Positions 11,510-23,303 of a stretch of 64,000 nucleotides of DNA are shown here, one piece after another. The DNA comes from Dichomitus squalens LYAD-421 SS1 (taxonomy: Eukaryota > Basidiomycota > Agaricomycetes > Polyporales > Polyporaceae). Within the stretch, counting starts at the first letter, position 1. Each line of letters begins with the position of its first letter. The notes below the pieces were generated by a model. The model was given only the letters and a program-made list of their open reading frames with translations, ran no database searches and was not told the DNA's origin. The stretch covers positions 846,725-910,724 of the forward strand of contig NW_006766887.1 in the NCBI RefSeq assembly GCF_000275845.1, written 5' to 3'. The position numbers and the translations under genes were made by a program.

Positions 11510-14185
11510 ATGGCGCTCAAGGACGACTTCGTGAAAGAGGCCCTTCTCCCTTCGACCGTGTCGGATGCGTCACCGCGCAAGAAGGGTAGCTGCCGCGCAG
11601 GGCTCGTTGTCGTCAAGGCTCTCCTGCTCGGCTTGTCTGTCTGGGCTTGCTTGAACGCGCTCGATCTTGCTCCTGTGCCCGCCTGCATGAAAGACCGCCT
11701 CGGGCACGAACGCGAATGGAAGGCCGACGAGCAATGCCCCCAGGCGACCGCTGTCGTTCCGAAGAAGAACGTGGAACTTTGGAGCTCACTGGGCAAGACT
11801 TTCGACTCGGACGCGTTCAAGGCGCGTGCAGTCGAATGGATTGGTGGGGCCGTCCGTGTACCGTGAGTTCAGACGTCCAAAGCAGAGTCGGGAAACGTGG
11901 ACTGAGCTGACCGTGATGTGCTCGTTGCAGGACCCAGTCATACGATAAGATGGGGCCCGTAGGCGAAGACAAGCGTTGGGAGGCATTTGGTCCTTTCCAT
12001 GACTATTTGCTGAAGTCGTTCCCGTTGATGTGAGTTGCCATCTCGAAATCTGTTGTGTTCAGGCCAAGGGTGCGCTTCTATGACTATGGAAAATCAGCTG
12101 CTTGCCTATCACGACTCGCTCTTTCTCAATGGTACAGCACGCCATGGAGTTACGGCGTGTATTCCGCATCTTACCACCGATTAGGGGGTGTTTCGCCTTG
12201 GCATATATTCGTGGAGGCCAGCCGGGCCACTTGCGGAGTTGTCTGACACTGAAATTGTAGTCACTCAACGCTCGAGCTCACAAAGGTCAACACGTGGGGT
12301 CTCGTTTACGTCTGGAAGGGCTCCGATGCGTCATTGAAGCCTCTCCTCCTGGCCGCTCACCAAGACGTCGTTCCTGTCAACCCTGACACTGTGGATGAAT
12401 GGACTCACCCCCCCTTCTCCGGCTACTTTGATGGTCAGTCGCGTACGCCCTGAGCAGTCAATCCTGAGTGTATAGCTGACGAACGCGTAAAGGGGAGCGC
12501 ATCTGGGGCCGTGGAAGTTCTGACGACAAAAGCGGCTTGATCGGTATACTGTAGGTTTTTTGCACTTCAACTCTGCTTCGCGTCGCTTACTCGGTGTTGC
12601 AGGTCTTCGATCGAGTCTCTCTTGGAGGCTGGTTTCCAGCCAACTCGGGGCGTTGTGCTTGCATTTGGCTTTGACGAGGAAACCAGCGGTCTACATGTAA
12701 GTGATTGGAATTACGTTTGTCTGTCTTCACTTTGACTCGCCTCGTATCGGCATCTACTTCACCGGGTGCTCGGTTGAGCCCAATTGAGAATCAGCGTTGA
12801 CCCGCGTAGATGCAGCAACTGCCCACTCGCTGAAGGTCACGTGCCGAAACATCTGGTGGCTGATATCCGTATTTACAGGGCGCTGCGGCCATCAGCAAGT
12901 ACTTGCATGAGACGTACGGTGAAAACTCGTTCCTGCTGCTCGTTGATGAGGGTGGTAAGCGTCATGTCGCGATAAAGGCAGGAAGCTATAATTCACATCC
13001 GTTATAGGAGGATTCGCTCAGGAGTATGGCAGCGTCATCGCCACCCCTGGCATAGCTGAGAAGGGCTACATTGACGTTCGTGTGGAGGTTACCTCGCCCG
13101 GTGGTCACTCCAGCGTGCCTCCTCAGCACACTGTGAGCCTAACTATTCTCCTTTGTTGATGCCTTAGACTGACGTGGCCATAGACCATTGGTATTCTCTC
13201 GCAGCTACTCGTGCATTACGAGGAGAACCCCTACGAGGCCAAGCTCTCCCGGGGTACGCCCATATATTGGAAATCCCAATGTCTCGCAGCCTACGCGCCC
13301 GACCTCCCTGGCGAGCTCCGCAAGGCGCTCAAGAAGTCCGTCAAGTCTGACAAGGCGTTGAAGGCCGCTCAAAAGGAACTTTTCAAGAGCAAATCCTTCC
13401 ACGCGCTCGTCGGCACGACCCAAGCCATCGACCTCATCAACGGCGGCGTCAAGACGAACGCGCTTCCCGAGCTTGCGTGGGCTGTCGTCAACCATCGTAT
13501 CGCTACTGATAGGTCCGTTCTGCGCATCGCGTCCCTCGTTACGGCAACTATCTGACTGGGTGATGCAGCTCGGTCGGCGACGTCCAGGCGCACGACACGG
13601 AGCTCCTGAAGCAGCTCGCCCATCAATTCAACCTGTCGTACACGGCGTTTGGGTCTCAACAGACCGAGGAGGGCGCGCCTGCTTACGGCACGCTTACCCT
13701 CAGCGACGCGTGGGGCACTGCGCTCGCGCCTGCCCCCATTAGCCCTATCGACGCGCCCGAGTACGCGCTGCTGTCCGGGACGATCAAGGCCACGTACAAC
13801 GCGCACCGGAGCCTCACGGGAGATGAGAACATCGTCGTAGCCCCGGGCATCATGTCAGGAAACACGGGTGCGTGACTCCGAGCGAGAGCGGGAGATGACA
13901 GTACCGTGGCTGACCCGCGGCGATCCCGACAATTGAATCCGCACAGACACTCGGTACTACTGGGCACTCACGCCGCACATCTACCGCTACAACCACCACA
14001 ACGGTGGAAACACCACGGGGATCGCCAGTGGTGTACACACGATCAACGAATGTGAGTGTCAGAGACGGACATTGACGCTTCGGGTGCTGACTGAAGGATT
14101 GGCAGTCCTGGTGGCCGACGCGTTCTACGAACAGATCAAATTTTTCACAACTCTGATCCTGAATGCCGACGAGTTCCAGGCGTGA
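11510..14185 (+). CDS. CPS1: Vacuolar carboxypeptidase S (M20A, Gly-Xaa carboxypeptidase)
   Basis: Zinc-dependent M20 peptidase that in yeast releases amino acids from small peptides in the vacuole. The N-terminus has a single hydrophobic signal-anchor (VVVKALLLGLSVWACL), as in yeast Cps1. Metal and catalytic motifs are in order: LLAAHQDVVPV (His and Asp), GRGSSDDKSG (bridging Asp), FGFDEETSG (catalytic Glu pair), GGHSSVPP, then SGNTDTRYYW. The C-terminus is FLVADAFYEQIKFF and ends at 14183-14185 (TGA). About 12 exons are needed. Most introns are 50-65 nt, but those at about 12029-12259 and 12698-12878 are longer. The length of about 590 aa fits the family. All conserved residues are present, so it is probably active. 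Confidence 0.93.
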
Positions 14186-14629
14186 TAAGAATGAACGTCT
14201 CCTGGATGCTGTGAGGGCATGCGCTGTATCTATCATGTCTGCGGGCATTCCAACCGATTCCAGTGTAGAAACCCGAGTAGCACTGCCCAGACGGGTATTA
14301 GGGTGTAAAGTCGACTGCTTCCGCATCGAACCGCCTTCGAGTTCAATTGTTGACCCTTTAAGGGTACTATTTGTGTGCATTCTTGGAAGACGATGGCAGT
14401 GAAAGTGCGGGTCAGCTGCTTGAGACAGAGGATCCGGTGGAGCGTAGCGGTGTGACACGCTGCCACGTGGGTAAGAGTCACGGCTGGATGGAGGCGAAAT
14501 TGGTGATCCGAAAGCATCGACGTCGAGAGTGAGCTGGTTCCCGTCTGCTAATACCCTCTGGCCACCCTCGCCCGCCCCCGACGCCCGCACTCAGCCCGCA
14601 ACCCATCCCAGAGCGGCGCCGTCGCAGCC
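14186..14629. other. Intergenic region, carboxypeptidase S to LIM-RhoGAP
   Basis: The 3' UTR of the upstream gene and the promoter/5' UTR of the downstream gene. A pyrimidine-rich stretch precedes the ATG at 14630. No other gene was seen. Confidence 0.5.
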
Positions 14630-17600
14630 ATGAGCGGGCCCGACCACCAGAAACAGCAGCTCTCCATCTCCTCCCAGTCCTCTAGCAGCGACTCCGCGAC
14701 TCTCGCCTACATGGCCATAGCTTCCGACCCGGATTCAGACCATGATCTCGACCCTCCCCCCACCGCTCACGCAAACGGCTTCTCGTCCTCGTCTCCCCGC
14801 CCTGAGCATTATGCTTCAGATCGCACTCCCGTACCTGTCAAGGCGGCTACGCTTGGCACCCCGTACGACCTAGATCAGCGACAGCCTCGGACGGACGACC
14901 GACCCCATGCCCGCAGCGAGGACCTCAATCACTCGTCGTCCTGGGCCTCGAATGATCCCTCGTTCACTGACCGCGCTCTCTCTCAGTCCCCCGCTCCTCC
15001 CTTCATGGCGTCCAGTCGCCCTGGCACTCCTGGCAGCAGCTCCAATCACCACCCCCTCCCCCCATCTTCATCCGATCACTCTGAATCCTCACGGAGCCGC
15101 CGACAGAGCATGCACTCCGACTCGTCTCTAGGTTCTGAATCTTCTACGCCCGGTGGGAGCCAGCTAGGAGGAGGCTCGACGACGACGCACACCAGCACGA
15201 GCGTCGCTTCCACGTGAGTCCTTTTACACTCTTGACCTAGTTTCTGGCCGTCGATGAGATCCACGGAGGCTATGAGTTGGAATCACGTACAGCGAGCCAA
15301 GATCACCAGCCTTGGCTCTTGGCCTGACCAGTGGGCGGGGCCAGAACGCTCCTTCGTTCTGTCTAGTGATGTCCACTCTGATTCGTGTCGACCGGGGTCT
15401 TGTAGCTTGCCTGTCCCTTTGGCATGCTGCCATGATTATCAATTCCGGTGTCTAACTTTGCGGTTCGACTAGACCATGTGCGGCTTGCGGCAAAGCAATG
15501 CAGGGCGCGTTTGTACGGGCCCTTGGCGCTGTATACCACCTCCAATGCTTCAAGTGTATGGTAAGGCTTTGTCAGCCAATTTTGGCTTGACCCCGGTTGC
15601 TGACGTCTGCACAGGACTGCGGTACCGTCGTGGCCTCGAAGTTCTTCCCGATTGACGGCCAAGATGGGAAGCAACACCCGCTATGTGAACGGGACTACTT
15701 TCGGCGCTTGAATCTGATTTGCGCGAAGTGTGGGATGGCGCTGCGCGGAAGCTACATTACGGCGTGCAGTAAGCACTCCCGTCTCTCGAACCCTTGCGCC
15801 AGTTAGCGAACGTGCATTGCAGACAAGAAGTTCCATGTCGAGCATTTCACATGCTCGATATGTCCGACACTCTTCGGCCCGCAAGACTCGTACTACGAGC
15901 ATGAGGGAGACGTATATTGTCATTTCCATTATTCGACACGATACGCAACCAAATGCGCTGGTTGCAACAGTGCCATTCTCAAGCAATTTGTGGAAATCAA
16001 CCGGAACTCGCGGGACGAATGTTGGCATCCGGAATGCTATATGATAAATAAGGTACGTTGCGTATAGCTCCTGACAGGAGATGATCTTCATAGTCGTTTT
16101 CGACAGTTTTGGAATGTCAAAGTCTCCAGTCGTCGACCTACCAGCCTACCACCGCCGGCGGAGGATGGCGAGCCTACCCAGCCGACGGAGCCTCCTTATG
16201 TCGAAGAGGAGCGCATGGAGACGGCGCAATCTCTACGAGAGAAGCAGATACGGATGGAACAGCAGGTGTATCGGATATGGACGTGAGTCGGCTACCTTAC
16301 ATGCTTGATGTGCGTCCGCCTGACTTGGGATAGCGTACTGTCCTCCTTCGAGGAGTCGAGCGCTGCGTGTATTTCTGATATGCTGAGGCAAGTCAGCAAT
16401 GGGCAATACCTGGACGCCATCCGGATGGCCGAGAGGTTCATTTTGCATGTCGAAGTCCTCTTCGCAACCATCGACGACCTGGAATACCATTTCGCCCGGC
16501 TGAAACTCAAAGGTTAGGCGTTTGCCTTTCTCTTGTTCCTCCACGCTAATGTCTTGGTAATACGTCAGGCATGTCGCACGTTCGCGAGGCGAGAATGCTG
16601 TGCCGAAAGACCGTGGATCTCTTCACCCTTCTATCTCATACGCAAGAGACTGGCGCCCGGCGGATGGGCATGACCCAGGAGCTGCTCGCCCTGGTCACTG
16701 GGCTGGCGCACTACCTCAAGATTCTCATCCGTATCGCGCTCACAGGTGCCTTGAAGCTCGAGCGAGAGCAAGATGTGCGCGAGGCGATCACCAACTTCCT
16801 GGACAAGCTGCATATGCTCGCCATCCAGGGCAGCAACCCTTCCGCAAGGCGTATTATGAAGCGCGCGAATGGGGAGCTGATCCCGCAGAGCGATTCTGGC
16901 AACCTTGGGACCCAGGGTGTCACCTACGGTTTCAAGAGTCTTGCGCCGGAGAATGCTGGCGAAAGCCCTTTCAGCGCCGCACCCAAGGACCCGCTTCTCG
17001 CCAAAGTCCCCGTCGTCCACCCCCCATCGGACCTGTGCATCAAGTGCAATCAGACAGTCGAAGAAGATTGCGTGCGCCTAGGAACGTACCAGCGGTGGCA
17101 CTCTCACTGTCTCACCTGCCAAACTTGCGGTAAGGCTGCGGCAATGCCAACAGTTAAAGAACCAAAGGCCTTGGAGGACAAGGATAAGGACGGCTCGCAG
17201 GCCGGCCAGGAGAAGGAAGGCAAACCCAAGGCTTCAACTGCGCGGCGGCCGCCAGCGAACGTCGGCGCCTTCACGTATGAGGTGGAGTCGGTGAAGGAGA
17301 CCACGTCTTTCGGCGTCGTGCCGACCGTCATCCTCTGCACAGAACACGCGCATGCTGGTTGCCGTGCCGGGTTCCAGGCCGTTTCGCGCTTGGAGCAGTA
17401 CGCCTTTTTGCTGAATGTGGCCCTACGGCGGTTGTATGTGCTGTTGAAGAAGCGAGGCGTCGTCCCTCTGTCTCCCGGTATGCTTCTCGTTTCACCGGTG
17501 CGCTCTCCGCTGACCTCCCCGCAGCTGCATTGCCAGGACAAGGTCAATCGCGCGAACCCGACGAGGACCCCTACCGGAACTCCGGCGACATCAATCGTCT

Positions 17601-19748
17601 CCGCTCTGTGCATCTGGATCGGAAATTGTCCTCCACCGCGCGGGTACCGAAGCGGTCAACAATCGTCGAGAGCCCAGCCGGCAAAGTCGCCCATGCTCAT
17701 CCTTCGGACCTCGCTCACCGTCCGCACGAGGTCACGTCTGGCGCACGCACACCCGCGCCCCAGGTCGCACAGCATGGGACGGCGCGAAGCCAGAAGGCGC
17801 CGCTCATCCACACTCAGCAGTCGTACTCCCAGCAGCCACAGCGATCGCTGCCATCGCCCGGGATGATCGACACCAATGTGGGGTCGCAGGTCATCCGACC
17901 TGCCTTTGCGCGAGGGAACACCGCGATCAAGATTGTCGACGAGTCTGGGCCCAGCTCACCCGCAGGCGTCAACCAGGACGAGCAGATGGTTGGGGGCATC
18001 GAGGACGGCATCACCCTTGCAGACATCCCGCAGCTGGTGGAGGCGGCGCAAGCGCGAGAGCAGAGACGGTCGCTGCCCAGCCAGAGCTCGATACCATACA
18101 TCGGGGACCTGAACCCTCTCCAGCTCGCGATCGTCAAGCACTGCGCCGTGCTGGTCCTCCAGAGGTCGCCGCTCAGGGATCAGTTCGATCTGGACGAGAT
18201 CCTTGAGTTGGTTGAGACCAAGAAGAGCTCGTTCTGGAACAAGTTGTTCAAGCCAGGCAACGACAAGAAGAACGTGAAGAAGAAAGGTACGTCGAGTCGG
18301 CCTTCTTGGCTGTGGTACGACTTATATCCATCTGGTCGCTTGTAGGGGTCTTCGGTGTACCTCTGGAACTTTTGGTAGAGCGCGAGGGTGCGGACTCTCT
18401 TCTCGGTGCTGGACGCACGCCTCTCCGCATCCCGAGTTTCGTTGATGATGCCATCTCTGCCATGCGGCAAATGGGTATGTCATACTTTCCTCATCGACGC
18501 GGCGTCTCTGATATAGACCACTCTAGACATGTCTATTGAGGGTATTTTCCGGCGAAATGGCAACATCCGCCGCTTGAAAGACCTCACCGAAGCAATCGAC
18601 CGTGACGCGTCGTCCGTTGACCTCACGCAGGACAACCCAGTACAACTTGCGGCGCTTCTAAAGAAGTTCTTCCGAGATCTTCCTGATCCCCTCATGACAT
18701 TCAAGTTGCATCGGCTGTTCATCGCGACTCAATGTGCGCTATCTTTCTAGAGCTATCTGTCTGAGTATGCTAACTCCGTACCGCAGCGCTTCCAACCGAG
18801 CAGGAGAGGAATCGGATGCTGCACATGGTGTCGCTCATCTTGCCTAAAGCGCACCGCGATACGCTCGAAGTGCTCTTTGTCTTCTTGAAATGGGTCGCGT
18901 CCTTCGCGCACTTGGACGAGGAGACAGGTAGCAAGATGGACTTACAGAACCTTGCGACGGTCATTTGCCCGAGTATTCTGTACTCCCGTGGACAAAACGC
19001 CGTGAGAGACGAAAGTTTCGGGTCGATTAGGGTCGTCACCGCGCTGCTAGAGAATCAGGACCAGTTTTACTGCGTCCCTGAGGAGTTCTTGCCCATTCTC
19101 GCAGATGAGGAATACTTCGCCAACTGCATGGAGCTTCCAAGCAGGGAATTCCTGAAGAAGGTTGACGCATATATGCGCCTCAAGTCGGGTGGCAGGACAC
19201 CGGGCCTCATATCGCCGACTATCGGCAATGCGACATTTAACTTCAATCCGGGCACACCACGGCCCGAGGATATGCGCTCAATGCCACCAAGGTAGGACAT
19301 CTCGATCATAGATGGCAACCGACCCATCTCATTCGTTCCATACAGGTCAACGCAGTCCAACCCACAATTCCTGGATAGGCCCCCCATGGCCAACCCCACA
19401 CCATCTGACAGTGTGCTCCGGAATGGTCTCTCCCCGCAGCGGCAACAACCTCCACCAATGCAGCACTCGCCATTCTCCTATCCGCCACCAACAGGGAACC
19501 CCCAGCCGACATCGCAGCCCTCGATGGGTGCCATTCACTCGCCACAGCCGCGAATGCCCGCCAACATGCAGGGCATGCAAAGCCCGAGCCCGGACTGGGG
19601 GATGGAGCGGCCTCCAGGTGTACAGGACCCGAACAGGCCATCGTCGCGTCCATCGTCGTTCATCAATACCAGCGTGAACCCGTCATCGAGGACCAGCAGC
19701 GAGAGTCCGCATCCTTATGTCCCGAACGGACAGCACCAGCAACGGTAA
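14630..19748 (+). CDS. RGA1: LIM-domain Rho GTPase-activating protein (Rga1 type)
   Basis: Predicted GAP for Cdc42/Rho GTPases in polarity control. A long serine-rich N-terminus (14630-15213) leads into LIM zinc fingers. LIM1 begins CAACGKAMQGAFV and includes HLQCFKC and DCGTVVASKFF. LIM2 begins ICAKCGMALRG with KKFHVEHFTCSICP, and further Cys/His pairs follow in KCAGCNSAIL and ECWHPECY. A third Cys-rich stretch is CIKCNQTVEEDCVRLG with HSHCLTCQTCG (about 17030-17130). The C-terminal RhoGAP domain (about 18340-19090) has a canonical arginine finger, GIFRRNGNIRRL, plus VQLAALLKKFFRDLPDPL. A Pro/Ser/Gln-rich tail ends at 19748. At least 13 exons, about 1,350 aa. It is followed by the convergent uS19 gene. 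Confidence 0.92.
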
Positions 19749-20436
19749 CCGCTCTCCGGCACCATTCCGTCCCTTTGCTCTTGCACCCTGCTTCTGGCTC
19801 CTCCGCTTACGACATCTGCATTGCATTTCATCCTCACCTTACTCCGTCCCTCACGCCGTATACCGTACCCGCCGCGTCGAGTCGCTGAGCATTGAGCATT
19901 GAGCACATCGCACGTACACATGACCCACCCTTGTCTAGTTTTCAGTCTATGGTCAGGTCGGACTCCTCTGCACATCACCATTGCGCATCGTCACGGTAGC
20001 ACCTGCACTCATTCCCTCTCTATATAATCAGTACTGCTTCCATGCATCCCATTGCCAACGCGCTTGTCTCTCGTCCCTCCTTATCCCTCTCTAAATTTGC
20101 CGCGTAACTGTACTTCACCTTACTCACTTAACCTATAGCATGGACAAACATCTATACCCTCTCAGACCTGCCTCTGGGTCAACGAATGGTGAAATTTGGA
20201 TTGTGCGTGCGTTACTCAAAATGTGCGAACTCTTGCAAATACAACATCCGTGTCCCGATGCTGCCTGTACCAGTCGACACGATACGATCCCACAGTTGAG
20301 CTTCGTCATCGTGCGATGCAGACGAGTATGCGTTCCGGGGTGCGCATAGTATGCATGTTGCATAATATTTTGGACTACTGCACATGGATGATGAGGAATA
20401 AAAGCAACAACATAAACAGTCGTAAAACCCGGTCCT
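19749..20436. other. Convergent 3' region between LIM-RhoGAP and uS19
   Basis: Mostly 3' UTR sequence for both genes. Small open frames are not conserved in appearance. No RNA gene was recognised. Confidence 0.5.
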
Positions 20437-21235
20437 CTACTTGAGGGGGATGCTGCACCAAACCGTCAGACTCTCACAGCACCTAGGTGAACTCGAGATG
20501 AACCTACAATCGCGAGGAGTGGGTGGCACCAATACCCGGACGACCGTGCTTGACAGGCTTGTACGAGCACGAAAACTCGGCGAGGTAGTGGCCAACCATC
20601 TCAGGCTTGATCTCGACGGAGTTGAAGACCTGATAACCCGAAGCGATGATTCAAGTCAGTCCTCCAACCTCTCAACTTCTCTTCATGGAATTGAGAACGC
20701 ACCTTGCCGTTGTAGATGCCGACGACGGAGCCGATCATCTCAGGGACGATAATCATGTCACGGAGGTGGGTCTTCACAACCGCGGGCTTTTCGTTGGGTG
20801 GTGCCTCCTTCTTCGCCTTGCGGAGCTTCTTGATCAAGCCCATGGGCTTGCGCTTGAGACCGCGCTGGAACCGCCTGCGGGCACGAGCATGGACGATCTA
20901 ACCGAAGACGAGAGGGAGAAGTTGGTGAGATGTCTTGTTTGTGCGCGGGTTCCATTTCATGTATTAGCGTACCTCGACGAACTGTGTGTGTTCGGGTCAG
21001 AACCAAAGCAATACATTGCGAGCAGTATATACGCACTTCCTCATTGCTCAGGTCAAGGAGCTTATCGAGCTCCACCCCACGGTAGGAGAAGGTACGGAAC
21101 GTCCGCTTCTTCTTGAGGTCGGCGGCGACTTGGGGGTCGGTAACAGAGGAATCAGCCTACAAAAGCCCCATGCAACGAGCCGTCAGCACTTCCGCATCGT
21201 TCTCTACACACGACCAAATGGGCAGTACTCACCAT
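20437..21235 (-). CDS. RPS15: 40S ribosomal protein uS19 (S15)
   Basis: Small-subunit ribosomal protein near the subunit head. The first coding exon is the ATG alone (21233-21235), followed by a GTGAGT donor. The next exon starts at 21156 with [20 protein letters not shown] and includes [16 protein letters not shown]. Then come the [17 protein letters not shown] and [20 protein letters not shown] segments, then [20 protein letters not shown], then [29 protein letters not shown] and IPLK, followed by TAG. The last intron splits the Phe codon of RFIPLK. It is transcribed divergently from ribosomal P2, and both are expected to be very highly expressed. Confidence 0.96.
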
Positions 21236-21659
21236 CTTGAGGGTGTCGTTGGCGGTCTTGCGGTGGGACTGAAGGGGCCTTGCTCTTGGGCGGCTTTGTG
21301 ACGGAGTTTGAAACAAGACGAGTGGCTGCCCGCCGGTGCAAGGAACGTGGGAACACAGCTGTATAGTTCTCAGCCACCGGCGCGGGCCCGCCCTGGGCTT
21401 GAGTCGATCAGGCAGAGTGTAATTCACCCCATCGTCCTCGGATAGAATCCACAGGTCTTCCCTCGCGGATTAAAAGGTGTGCTCGCTGTCCGCTGCATCG
21501 TTGAACAGTATCTAACATTGCGCGCATCATACAGTGATTTGTGGCTACCGATCTACCTCTCATAACCACCCAAATCTACCACTGTGCGTGTCTCGCAAGT
21601 CACGCTTGTGCAAGCCGAAGTTTGGCCCGTTAACCCGGTTCTCTTGCCGTGGCCTACAG
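21236..21659. promoter_or_regulatory. Divergent promoter region of two ribosomal protein genes (uS19/P2)
   Basis: 424 bp separate the uS19 and P2 start codons. The right part appears to contain a 5' UTR intron of P2, with a donor at about 21584 (GTGCGT) and the acceptor TACAG ending at 21659, directly before the ATG. An AT-rich stretch (GGATTAAAAGG, near 21470) could serve P2. The shared region would allow coordinated ribosomal-protein expression. Confidence 0.65.
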
Positions 21660-22132
21660 ATGCGTCACCTCGCTGCCTACCTTCTCCTCCAGATCGGCGG
21701 TAACGCTAGCCCCTCCGCGGCGGATGTCAAGAAGGTCCTCGGTGCTGTCGGCATTGAGGCCGACGATGAGCGCCTCGAGAAGCTCATCTCTGAGCTCGAC
21801 GGCAAGGATGTCAGCGCGCTGATCGCTGAGGGCTCCGCCAAGCTCGCTTCGGTACGTCCTAATCATCGTGTGGCAGCCCACTGTCGGGAAGCTTACGTTA
21901 ATTTGAATCGTTACAGGTCCCCTCTGGTGGTGCTGTTGCTGCGTCCTCTGGAGGTGCTGCTGCTAGTGGCGCCCCTGCTGCTGCTGCGGAAGAGAAGAAG
22001 GAGGAGAAGAAGGAGGAAGAGAAGGTCAGTTGGCCTCGTCTACTTGAAATCCTTATAGCAGTTGTTGACCATCTGTTTATGACTTTACAGGAGGAGTCCG
22101 ACGACGACATGGGCTTCGGTCTGTTCGACTAA
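21660..22132 (+). CDS. RPP2: 60S acidic ribosomal protein P2
   Basis: Stalk protein of the large subunit that recruits translation GTPases. The model is join(21660..21851, 21917..22024, 22091..22132), 113 aa with perfect phases. The N-terminal dimerisation domain reads [20 protein letters not shown], then [21 protein letters not shown] flexible Ala/Gly hinge leads into an acidic KKEEKKEE stretch and the diagnostic [12 protein letters not shown] terminus. The start follows immediately after an intron acceptor, so the 5' UTR is spliced to the ATG itself. Confidence 0.97.
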
Positions 22133-23303
22133 ACCATGTAGCGTTAGCAAAATTGTTCGTACCGTACATCTCGCCGTGCCGGCGGCCGGGCAGCTATGAT
22201 GACACGCTTGCACGACTTTTACTATCCACGCCGCTCTGATCTGATTTGTCGGGCCACTGGGACGTGTCGGATGATAAATACCACAACTTTGCTTGATGCA
22301 TGTCAATCATGGAATTGAACCGCCGGCTGCTTACACAAGCATCAGCGCGAGGCACGCAGCTATCCACGATGCGAGCCTCATGATTTCCATTAATTGCTGC
22401 TCGAACGGCGTGTGTGGATGGTTTGGGGTGGTATCGTCGGCAAGGTGTGTGGCCTTGAGGCCAATCGATCGCCTGTGATCAGTAGCAGTGCGAGATGGGC
22501 TGTGTTCGTTCGAGAAGCATTGGCTTTCAGATTTCTGAAGCGGGACAAGGAGACCATTCAGAGGAGGGAAACACGGACCAACGACGCCGACTCGCCAAGT
22601 GACCAGAGAGGGCTGTCGCGTCGAAGTGCATGTGCATGTTACATAAGACATATTTGGGTGTGGATTGTTTCAGGAACGGTCGACACAGCGACGAGAATTA
22701 GGCACACCGCCACCCCAGCGCGGAATCCGGGGAAGACCGCCGGCTATGGAACTCTGTCGAATGCCGGCGGCGTAAACGACCTTCTCAGGACATTCCGGAG
22801 GCGCCGCAGCAGAAGATTGTCCGTAGTACGTCCGCAAGCCTCGGCAGGACATACGCTGTCATTGACCTCGCGAAAATGGGCCTTCAGCTCATAGCCCAGC
22901 ACGCGCTTGGGCCTGCGCGGCGAGGAGGCAGGACGGGCACACGGGAAAGGCGTCGGTTACGTATGACGGAGTGTCGAGAGGATGCCGCGGTAAGAGTCGG
23001 GCCCGGGGGAGTGGGACGGAAGAAGAGAGGTGTCTCGGTCAAGTAGCCGCCGAGTCGCGTTCGTTCTCCCGTAGCCGCAATTATACCCCCATGACATCCG
23101 CCCGTTAAAGCTCTCTTGGCTTCCTCGCAACATAGTTTCCTTTCCACGCTCTTCCGCCCCTCGTATCCCTCAACGCCGCCCTCAGTCCTCCGCCGCTATC
23201 TCAGCGCTGTCTCTGCCGTCGCGCACCTCATCTTCCCCCCCGAACGAGCCCACCCTGTTGACGGTTGCCATTCCGCACCATCTCTCATCGCCCTCCTTCT
23301 CAC
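22133..23303. other. Intergenic region before the Zn2Cys6 factor
   Basis: About 1.2 kb without a supported gene. It holds the P2 3' UTR and the promoter of the downstream transcription factor. The pyrimidine-rich stretch from about 23120 is probably its 5' UTR. Confidence 0.45.

Noticed and set aside
22240..22400. A B-box-like GGTTCAATTCC on the minus strand suggesting a tRNA
   Set aside because: The flanking bases do not form a T-stem or an acceptor stem, and no A-box is correctly spaced.
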